From Glandiceps talaboti (Eukaryota > Hemichordata > Enteropneusta > Spengelidae), in contig NC_135563.1 of the NCBI RefSeq assembly GCF_964340395.1, positions 124,001 through 188,000 on the forward strand: a DNA stretch of 64,000 bases, in the 5' to 3' direction. Below, in pieces: positions 14,333 to 24,441 of the stretch. The notes under the pieces were generated by a model. The model had not been told where the DNA came from, searched no databases, and saw only the letters and a program-made list of their open reading frames with translations. Position numbers and translations under genes: made by a program. Position 1 is the stretch's first letter, and each line of letters begins with the position of its first letter.

Positions 14333-16502
14333 GTCAACACCGGTTTAAAACCGATCAAAACTGATCAAAACTGGTTAAAACCTGTCGCAAACCGGTTTAA
14401 AACCAGTGAAAACTGGTCAAAACCTGTGCAAACAGGTCAAACCTCTCCAAACCGGTCAAAAACCTATCCAAACCTGTCCAAAATAGGTGCAAACAACTCA
14501 AAACCCGTCAAAACCGATCAAAACTTGTCCAAACCTGTCCAAACCTTTCAAAATCGGTCCAAACCGGTCCAAAACCATTGCAAACAAGACAAAAAACGTC
14601 AAAACCTGTCCATACCGGTTTTAAACCAGTCAAATCCGATCATAATTAGTTAAAACATAAACAATACTGTCAAAACCCGACCAAACCGCAAACCGGTCGA
14701 CACCTGTCCAAACCTGTTCTGTACAGGTTTAAATGAGTCAAAACCTGTGCAAACCTGTCTAAACGGTCCAAACCGGTCGAAAACCTATCCAAGGCGGACC
14801 AAAACTGGTGAAAATGAGTCAATACCGGTCAAAACCTTCCAAATTGGTTATAATCATGTGAAAACAGATCAAAACTGGTCAAAACCTGTCAAAACTGGTT
14901 CAAACCTGTCGAAATCTATCGAAACCAGTCCAAAACTGTCCAAAATAGGTGCAAACAACTCAAAACCCGTCAAAACCAGTCAAAACTTGTCCAAACCTGT
15001 CCAAACCTGTCAAAACTGGTCCAAACCGGTCGAAAATCTATCGAAACTGGTCCAAAACCAGTGCAAACAAGTCAAAACTGGTCAAAACCTGTCAAAACCG
15101 GTTCAAAACCAGTCAACACAGTTTTAAAACCTGTCAAAACTGATCAAAACTGGTCAAAACCTGTCGCAAACCAGTCAAACCGGTCAAAACCGGTCAAAAC
15201 CTGTCCAAAACCATTCCAAACAGGTCACAACCTGTCCAAACCGGTCCAAAACCTATGCAAACAAGACAAAACAGGTCAAAACCTGTCCATACCGGTTTTA
15301 AAGCAGTGTCAAATCCGATCATAATTAGTTAAAACATAAACAATACTGTCAAAACCCGACCAAACCGCAAACCGGTCGACACCTGTCCAAACCTGTTCTG
15401 TACAGGTTTAAATGAGTCAAAACCTGTGCAAACCTGTCAAACCGGTCCAAACCGGTCAAACAACTCAAAACCCGTCAAAACCGATCAAAACTTGTCAAAA
15501 CCTGTCCAAACCTTTCAAAACCGGTCCAAACCGGTCGAAAACCCATCCAAACTGGTCTAAAACCAGTGCAAACAAGTCAAAACTGATCAAAACCAGTCAA
15601 CACCGCTTTAAAACCGATCAAAACTGATCAAAACTGGTCAAAACCTGTCGCAAACCGGTTTAAAACCAGTGAAAACTGGTCAAAACCTGTGCAAACAGGT
15701 CAAACCTCTCCAAACCGGTCAAAAACCTATCCAAACCTGTCCAAAATAGGTGCAAACAACTCAAAACCCGTCAAAACCAGTCAAAACTTGTCCAAACCTG
15801 TCCAAACCTTTCAAAACCGGTCCAAACCGATCGAAAAACCTATCGAAACTGGTCCAAAACCAGTACAAACAAGTCAAAACTGATCAAAACCAGTCAACAC
15901 CGGTTTAAAACCGATCAAAACTGATCAAAACTGGTCAAAACCTGTCAAAATCGGTTCAAACCTGTCGAAATCTATCGAAACCAGTCCAAAACTTGTGAAA
16001 ACAAGTCAAAACCGATCAAAACCAGTCAACACCGGTTTAAAACCGATCAAAACTGGTCAAAACCTGTCGCAAACCGGTTTAAAACCAGTGAAAACTGGTC
16101 AAAACCTGTGCAAACCTGTCAAACCGGTCGAAACCGGTCAAAAACCTATCCAAACCTGTCCAAAATGGGTGCAAACAACTCAAAACCCGTCAAAACCAGT
16201 CAAAACTTGTCCAAACCTGTCAAAACCTGTCAAAACCGGTCCAAACCGGTCGAAAACCTATCGAAACTGGTCTAAAACCAGTGCAAACAAGTCAAAACTG
16301 ATCAAAACCAGTCAACACCGGTTTAAAACCGATCAAAACTGATCAAAACTGGTCAAAACCTGTCGCAAACCGGTTTAAAACCTGTGCAAACAGGTCAAAC
16401 CTCTCCAAACCGGTCAAAAACCTATCCAAACCTGTCCAAAATAGGTGCAAACAACTCAAAACCCGTCAAAACCAGTCAAAACTTGTCCAAACCTGTCCAA
16501 AC
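14333..16502. repeat. Block duplicated from 3,493 bp upstream (copy 2)
   Basis: Second copy of the block described at 10840-13009. The shared rare variants include the AAAATGGGTGC unit (12670 and 16163) and the CAACACAGTTTTAAAACC variant (11623 and 15116). These make common descent by block copying far more likely than independent mutation. Confidence 0.85.
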
Positions 16503-17189
16503 CTGTCCAAACTGGTGAAAACAAGTCAAAACCGATCAAAACCAGTCAACACCGGTTTAAAACCGATCAAAACTGATCAAAACTGGTTAAAACCTGTCGC
16601 AAACCGGTTTAAAACCAGTGAAAACTGGTCAAAACCTGTGCAAACAGGTCAAACCTCTCCAAACCGGTCAAAAACCTATCCAAACCTGTCCAAAATAGGT
16701 GCAAACAACTCAAAATCCGTCAAAACCAGTCAAAACTTGTCCAAACCTGTCCAAACACGTCAAAACCGGTCCAAACCGGTCGAAAACCTATCGAAACTGG
16801 TCCAAAACCAGTGCAAACAAGTCAAAACTGATCAAAACCAGTCAACACCGGTTTAAAACCGGTCAAAACTGATCAAAACTGGTCAAAACCTGTCAAAACC
16901 GATTCAAAACCAGTCAACACAGGTTTAAAACCGATCAAAACTGATCAAAACTGGTCAAAACCTGTCGCAAACCGGTCAAACCGGTCCAAACCGGTCCAAA
17001 CCTGTCCAAAACCATTCCAAACCGGTCACAACCTGTCCAAACCGGTCCAAAACCATTGCAAAGAAGACAAAAAAGGTCAAAACCTGTCCATACCGGTTTT
17101 AAACCAGTCAAATCCGATCATAATTAGTCAAAACATAAACAATACTGTCAAAACCCGACCAAACCGCAAACCGGTCGACACCTGTCCAA

Positions 17190-17195
17190 ACCGAT
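17190..17195. other. Blunt junction of the two satellites
   Basis: The 10 bp array stops in the middle of its marker cassette. Other copies read CCTGTCCAAACCTGTTCTG; here CCTGTCCAAACC runs straight into GATCTACTCATTATAGG of the 29 bp array. The expected flanking bases of the two arrays do not overlap at the switch, so there is no obvious microhomology and no spacer. The junction is either a real rearrangement breakpoint or an assembly join. Confidence 0.85.
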
Positions 17196-19339
17196 CTACT
17201 CATTATAGGGGTCCTGGTTGTAGTTTATTAGTTTTATGGGTCCTGGTTGTGATCTATTCATTATAGGGGTCCTGGTTGTGATATATTCATCATAGGGGTC
17301 CTGGTTGGAATCTATTCATTATAGGGGTCCTGGTTGTGATCTATTCATTATAGGGGTCCTGGTTGTGATCTATTCATTATAGGGGTCCTGGTTGTGATCT
17401 ATTCATTGTAGGGGTCCTGGTTGTGATCTATTCATTGTAGGGGTCCTGGTTGTAATCTAGTCTTTATAGGGGTCCTGGTTGTGATCTATTCATTATATGG
17501 GTCCTGGTAGTAGTTTATTATTTTTAGGGGTCCTGGTTGTGATCTATTCATTGTAGGGGTCCTGGTTGTGATCTAGTCATTATAGGGGTCCTGGTTGTGA
17601 TCTACTCATTGTAGGGGTTCTGGTTGTGATCTATTCATTATAGGGGTCCTGGTTGTGATCTATTCATTTTAGGGGTCCTGGTTTTAGTTTATTAGTTTTA
17701 GGGGTCCTGGTTGTGATCTGTTCATTGTAGGGGTCCTGGTTGTGATCTATTCATTGTAGGGGTTCTGGTTGTGATCTATTCATTATAGGGGTCCTGGTTG
17801 TGATCTATTCATTATAGGGGTCCTGGATGTGATCTATTCATTATAGGGGTCCTGGTTGTGATCTATTCATCATAGGGGTCCTGGTTGTGATCTATTCATT
17901 ATAGGGGTCCTGGTTGTGATCTATTCATTGTAGGGGTCCTGGTTGTGATCTAGTCTTTATAGAGGTCCTGGTTGTGATCTATTCATTATAGGGGTCCTGG
18001 TTGTAGTTTATTAGTTTTAGGGGTCCTGGTTGTGATCTATTCATTGTAGGGGTCCTGGTTGTGATCTATTCATTATAGGGGTCCTGGTTGTGATCAATTC
18101 ATTATAGGGGTCCTGGTTGTAATCTATTCATTATAGGGGTCCTGGTTGGGATCTATTCATTATAGGGGTCCTGGTTGGGATCTATTCATTATAGGGGTCC
18201 TGGTTGTGATCTATTCAATATAGGGGTCCTGGTTGTGATCTATTCATTGTAGGGGTCCTGCTTGTGATCTAGTCTTTATAGGGGTCCTGGTTGTGATCTA
18301 TTCATTATAGGGGTCCTGGTTGTAGTTTATTAGTTTTAGGGGTCCTGGTTGTGATCTATTCATTGTAGGGGTCCTGGTTGTGATCTATTCATCATAGGGG
18401 TCCTAGTTGTGATCTATTCATTGTAGGGGTCCTGGTTGTGATCTATTCATTATAGGGGACCTGGTTGTGATCTATTCATTGTAGGGGTCCTGGTTGTGAT
18501 CTATTCATTGTAGGGGTCCTTGTTGTGATCTGTTCATTATAGGGTGTCTGGTTGTGATCTATTCATTGTAGGGGTCCTGGTTGTGATCTATTCATTGTAG
18601 GGGTCCTGGTTTTAGTTTATTAGTTTTAGGTGTCCTGGTTGTGATCTATTCATTGTTGGGGTCCTGGTTGTGATCTATTCATTATAGGGGTCCTGGTTGT
18701 GATCTATTCATTATAGGGGTCCTGGTTGTGATCTATTCATTGTAGGGGTCCTGGTTGTGATCTAGTCTTTATAGGGGTCCTGGTTTTGATCTATTCATTA
18801 TAGGAGTCCTGGTTGTAGTTTACTAGTTTTAGGGGTCCTGGTTGTGATCTGTTCATTGTAGGGGTCCTGGTTGTGATCTATTCATTATAGGGGTCCGGGT
18901 TGTGATCTATTCATTGTAGTGGTCCTGGTTGTGATCTATTCATTTTAGGGGTCCTGGTTTTAGTTTATTAGTTTTAGGGGTCCTGGTTATGATCTATTCA
19001 TTGTAGGGGTCCTGGTTGTGATCTATTCATTGTAGGGGTCCTGGTTGTGATCTATTCATTATAGGGGTCCTGGTTGTGATCAATTCATTATAGGGGTCCT
19101 GGTTGTAATCTATTCATCATAGGGGTCCTAGTTGTGATCTATTCAATGTAGGGGTCCTGGTTGTGATCTATTCATTATAGGGGACCTGGTTGTGATCTAT
19201 TCATTGTAGGGGTCCTGGTTGTGATCTATTCATTGTAGGGGTCCTTGTTGTGATCTGTTCATTATAGGGTGTCTGGTTGTGATCTATTCATTGTAGGGGT
19301 CCTGGTTGTGATCTATTCATTGTAGGGGTCCTGGTTTTA

Positions 19340-22300
19340 GTTTATTAGTTTTAGGTGTCCTGGTTGTGATCTATTCATTGTTGGGGTCCTGGTTGTGATC
19401 TATTCATTATAGGGGTCCTGGTTGTGATCTATTCATTATAGGGGTCCTGGTTGTGATCTATTCATTGTAGGGGTCCTGGTTGTGATCTAGTCTTTATAGG
19501 GGTCCTGGTTTTGATCTATTCATTATAGGAGTCCTGGTTGTAGTTTGCTAGTTTTAGGGGTCCTGGTTGTGATCTGTTCATTGTAGGGGTCCTGGTTGTG
19601 ATCTATTCATTGTAGGGGTCCGGGTTGTGATCTATTCATTGTAGTGGTCCTGGTTGTGATCTATTCATTTTAGGGGTCCTGGTTTTAGTTTATTAGTTTT
19701 AGGGGTCCTGGTTGTGATCTATTCATTGTAGGGGTCCTGGTTGTGATCTATTCATTATAGGGGTCCTGGTTGTGATCTATTCATTGTAGTGGTCCTGGTT
19801 GTGATCAATTCATTATAGGGGTCCTGGTTTTAGTTTATTAGTTTTAGGGGTCCTGGTTGTGATCTATTCATTGTAGGGGTCCTGGTTGTGATCTATTCAT
19901 TGTAGGGGTCCTGGTTGTGATCTATTCATTATAGGGGTCCTGGTTGTGATCAATTCATTATAGGGGTCCTGGTTGTAATCTATTCATCATAGGGGTCCTA
20001 GTTGTGATCTATTCAATGTAGGGGTCCTGGTTGTGATCTATTCATTATAGGGGACCTGGTTGTGATCTATTCATTGTAGGGGTCCTGGTTGTGATCTATT
20101 CATTGTAGGGGTCCTTGTTGTGATCTGTTCATTATAGGGTGTCTGGTTGTGATCTATTCATTGTAGGGGTCCTGGTTGTGATCTATTCATTGTAGGGGTC
20201 CTGGTTTTAGTTTATTAGTTTTAGGTGTCCTGGTTGTGATTTATTCATTGTTGGGGTCCTGGTTGTGATCTATTCATTATAGGGGTCCTGGTTGTGATCT
20301 ATTCATTATAGGGGTCCTGGTTGTGATCTATTCATTGTAGGGGTCCTGGTTGTGATCTAGTCTTTATAGGGGTCCTGGTTTTGATCTATTCATTATAGGA
20401 GTCCTGGTTGTAGTTTACTAGTTTTAGGGGTCCTGGTTGTGATCTGTTCATTGTAGGGGTCCTGGTTGTGATCTATTCATTATAGGGGTCCGGGTTATGA
20501 TCTATTCATTGTAGTGGTCCTGGTTGTGATCTATTCATTTTAGGGGTCCTGGTTTTAGTTTATTAGTTTTAGGGGTCCTGGTTGTGATCTATTCATTGTA
20601 GGGGTCCTGGTTGTGATCTATTCATTGTAGGGGTCCTGGTTGTGATCTATTCATTATAGGGGTCCTGGTTGTGATCAATTCATTATAGGGGTCCTGGTTG
20701 TGATCGATTCATTATAGAGGTCCTGGTTGTGATCTATTCATTATAGGGGTCTGGTTGTGATCTATTCATTATAGGGGTCCTGGTTGTGATCTATTCATTG
20801 TAGGGGTCCTGGTTAGGATCTATTCATTATAGGAGTCCTGGTTGTGATCTATTCATTGTAGGGGTCCTGGTTGTGATCTATTCATTGTAGGGGTCCTGGT
20901 TGTGATCTATTCATTATAGGAGTCCTGATTGTGATCTATTCATTGTAGGGGTCCTGGTTGTGATCTATTCATTATTGGGGTCCTGGTTGTGATCTATTCA
21001 TTTTAGGGGTCCTGGTTGTGATCTATTCATTGTAGGGGTCCTGGTTGTGATCTATTCATTTTAGGGGTCCTGGTTGTGATTTATTCATTATAGGGGTCCT
21101 GGTTGTGATCTATTCATTGTAGGGGTCCTGGTTGTGATCTATTCATTATAGGTGTCCTGGTTGTAGTTTATTAGTTTTAGGGGTCCTGGTTGTGATCTAT
21201 TCATTATAGGGGTCCTGGTTGTGATCTATTCATTATAGGGGTCCTGGTTGTAATCTACTCAATATAGTTGTCCTGGTTGTAGTTTATTAGTTTTAGGGGT
21301 CCTGGTTGTGATCTATTCATTGTAGGGATCCTGGTTGTGATCTATTCATTATAGGGGTCCTGGTTGTGATCTATTCATTATAGGGGTCCTGGTTGTGATC
21401 TATTCATTATAGGGGTCCTGGTTGTGATCTGTTCATTATAGGGGTCCTGGTTGTGATCTATTCATTGTAGGGGTCCTGGTTGTGATCTAGTCTTTATAGG
21501 GGTCCTGGTTGTGATCTATTCATTGTAGGGGTCCTGGTTGTGATCTATTCATTATAGGGGTCCTGGTTGTGATCTATTCATTACAGGGGTCCTGGTTGGG
21601 ATCTATTCATTATAGGGGTCCTGGTTGTGATCTATTCATTATAGGGGTCCTGGTTGTGATCTATTCATTATAGGGGTCCTGGTTGTGATCTATTCATTGT
21701 AGGGGTCCTGGTTGTGATCTAGTCTTTCTAGGGGTCCTGGTTGTGATCTATTCATTATAGGGGTCCTGGTTGTGATCTATTCATCATAGGGGTCCTAGTT
21801 GTGATCTATTCATTGTAGGGGTCCTGGTTGTGATCTATTCATTATAAGGGTCCTGGTTGTGATCTATTCATTGTAGGGGTCCTGGTTTTAGTTTATTAGT
21901 TTTAGGTGTCCTGGTTGTGATCTATTCATTGTTGGGGTCCTGGTTGTGATCTATTCATTATAGGGGTCCTGGTTGTGATCTATTCATTATAGGGGTCCTG
22001 GTTGTGATCTATTCATTGTAGGGGTCCTGGTTGTGATCTAGTCTTTATAGGGGTCCTGGTTTTGATCTATTCATTATAGGAGTCCTGGTTGTAGTTTGCT
22101 AGTTTTAGGGGTCCTGGTTGTGATCTGTTCATTGTAGGGGTCCTGGTTGTGATCTATTCATTGTAGGGGTCCGGGTTGTGATCTATTCATTGTAGTGGTC
22201 CTGGTTGTGATCTATTCATTTTAGGGGTCCTGGTTTTAGTTTATTAGTTTTAGGGGTCCTGGTTGTGATCTATTCATTGTAGGGGTCCTGGTTGTGATCT

Positions 22301-24441
22301 ATTCATTATAGGGGTCCTGGTTGTGATCTATTCATTGTAGTGGTCCTGGTTGTGATCAATTCATTATAGGGGTCCTGGTTTTAGTTTATTAGTTTTAGGG
22401 GTCCTGGTTGTGATCTATTCATTGTAGGGGTCCTGGTTGTGATCTATTCATTGTAGGGGTCCTGGTTGTGATCTATTCATTATAGGGGTCCTGGTTGTGA
22501 TCAATTCATTATAGGGGTCCTGGTTGTAATCTATTCATCATAGGGGTCCTAGTTGTGATCTATTCAATGTAGGGGTCCTGGTTGTGATCTATTCATTATA
22601 GGGGACCTGGTTGTGATCTATTCATTGTAGGGGTCCTGGTTGTGATCTATTCATTGTAGGGGTCCTGGTTGTGATCTGTTCATTATAGGGTGTCTGGTTG
22701 TGATCTATTCATTGTAGGGGTCCTGGTTGTGATCTATTCATTGTAGGGGTCCTGGTTTTAGTTTATTAGTTTTAGGTGTCCTGGTTGTGATCTATTCATT
22801 GTTGGGGTCCTGGTTGTGATCTATTCATTATAGGGGTCCTGGTTGTGATCTATTCATTATAGGGGTCCTGGTTGTGATCTATTCATTGTAGGGGTCCTGG
22901 TTGTGATCTAGTCTTTATAGGGGTCCTGGTTTTGATCTATTCATTATAGGAGTCCTGGTTGTAGTTTACTAGTTTTAGGGGTCCTGGTTGTGATCTGTTC
23001 ATTGTAGGGGTCCTGGTTGTGATCTATTCATTATAGGGGTCCGGGTTGTGATCTATTCATTGTAGTGGTCCTGGTTGTGATCTATTCATTTTAGGGGTCC
23101 TGGTTTTAGTTTATTAGTTTTAGGGGTCCTGGTTGTGATCTATTCATTGTAGGGGTCCTGGTTGTGATCTATTCATTGTAGGGGTCCTGGTTGTGATCTA
23201 TTCATTATAGGGGTCCTGGTTGTGATCAATTCATTATAGGGGTCCTGGTTGTGATCGATTCATTATAGAGGTCCTGGTTGTGATCTATTCATTATAGGGG
23301 TCTGGTTGTGATCTATTCATTATAGGGGTCCTGGTTGTGATCTATTCATTGTAGGGGTCCTGGTTAGGATCTATTCATTATAGGAGTCCTGGTTGTGATC
23401 TATTCATTGTAGGGGTCCTGGTTGTGATCTATTCATTGTAGGGGTCCTGGTTGTGATCTATTCATTATAGGAGTCCTGATTGTGATCTATTCATTGTAGG
23501 GGTCCTGGTTGTGATCTATTCATTATTGGGGTCCTGGTTGTGATCTATTCATTTTAGGGGTCCTGGTTGTGATCTATTCATTGTAGGGGTCCTGGTTGTG
23601 ATCTATTCATTTTAGGGGTCCTGGTTGTGATTTATTCATTATAGGGGTCCTGGTTGTGATCTATTCATTGTAGTGGTCCTGGTTGTGATCTATTCATTAT
23701 AGGTGTCCTGGTTGTAGTTTATTAGTTTTAGGGGTCCTGGTTGTGATCTATTCATTATAGGGGTCCTGGTTGTGATCTATTCATTATAGGGGTCCTGGTT
23801 GTAATCTACTCAATATAGTTGTCCTGGTTGTAGTTTATTAGTTTTAGGGGTCCTGGTTGTGATCTATTCATTGTAGGGATCCTGGCTGTGATCTATTCAT
23901 TATAGGGGTCCTGGTTGTGATCTATTCATTATAGGGGTCCTGGTTGTGATCTATTCATTATAGGGGTCCTGGTTGTGATCTGTTCATTATAGGGGTCCTG
24001 GTTGTGATCTATTCATTGTAGGGGTCCTGGTTGTGATCTAGTCTTTATAGGGGTCCTGGTTGTGATCTATTCATTGTAGGGGTCCTGGTTGTGATCTATT
24101 CATTATAGGGGTCCTGGTTGTGATCTATTCATTACAGGGGTCCTGGTTGGGATCTATTCATTATAGGGGTCCTGGTTGTGATCTATTCATTATAGGGGTC
24201 CTGGTTGTGATCTATTCATTATAGGGGTCCTGGTTGTGATCTATTCATTGTAGGGGTCCTGGTTGTGATCTAGTCTTTCTAGGGGTCCTGGTTGTGATCT
24301 ATTCATTATAGGGGTCCTGGTTGTGATCTATTCATCATAGGGGTCCTAGTTGTGATCTATTCATTGTAGGGGTCCTGGTTGTGATCTATTCATTATAAGG
24401 GTCCTGGTTGTGATCTATTCATTGTAGGGGTCCTGGTTGTG
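19340..24441. repeat. Tandem duplication of a 2,551 bp block in the 29 bp array
   Basis: Landmark variants recur at an offset of 2,551 bp (88 units minus one base): the TAGTTTGCTAG unit at 19541 and 22092, TAGTTTACTAG at 20411 and 22962, the 28 bp GGGGTCTGG unit near 20745 and 23296, and the AATATAGTTG unit at 21261 and 23812. The two copies are adjacent, about 19340-21890 and 21891-24441. Inside them, shorter shifts of 725 bp (25 units, 18816 to 19541) and 870 bp (30 units, 19541 to 20411) are also visible. Edges are approximate. Confidence 0.8.

Larger units (their letters stand above)
1..17192. repeat. 10 bp A-tract satellite array with higher-order structure
   Basis: The whole stretch is built from units of about 10 bp (9-11) of the form TCAAAACCNG, where the end varies as CCGG, CTGG, CCAG, CCTG, CTGA or CCGA. 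Some units begin TCC, TCG, TGC or TTT. The array runs off the left edge, so its true start is unknown; at least about 1,700 units are present. The + strand is very rich in A and C and has few G outside the unit ends. Nearly every unit carries an AAA or AAAA tract, so A-tracts recur about once per helical turn. No unique DNA or gene is seen inside. Higher-order periods of 881, 1145 and 1167 bp are marked by a recurring cassette described separately. This is a satellite or minisatellite of unknown family. Confidence 0.97.
521..17192. repeat. Higher-order repeat marker cassette (20 copies)
   Basis: A fixed core beginning CATAATTAGTTAAAACATAA breaks the 10 bp pattern and recurs 20 times. It starts near 521, 1402, 1736, 2617, 3023, 4168, 5049, 6194, 7075, 7561, 8728, 9895, 10564, 11148, 11827, 13106, 14001, 14641, 15320 and 17119. 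In 17 of the 20 it continues through CGCAAACCGGTCGACACC; in all of these except the last it then reaches TTCTGTACAGG and TTTAAATGAG, about 100 bp in total. The copies at 1402, 2617 and 7075 switch back to ordinary 10-mers after the first third. The last copy is cut off at the junction with the 29 bp array. Four of the spacings are 881 bp, two are 1145 bp and two are 1167 bp, so the cassette tags the true amplification unit. The fourth base of TTAGTTAAAAC is changed to TTAGTCAAAAC in the last copy. Confidence 0.9.

Noticed and set aside
52-16856. Dozens of + strand open frames of 60-161 codons in the 10 bp array
   Set aside because: They are produced by the stop-free 10 bp period, are low-complexity rotations of one decapeptide, and end wherever the marker cassette or an irregular unit adds a stop.
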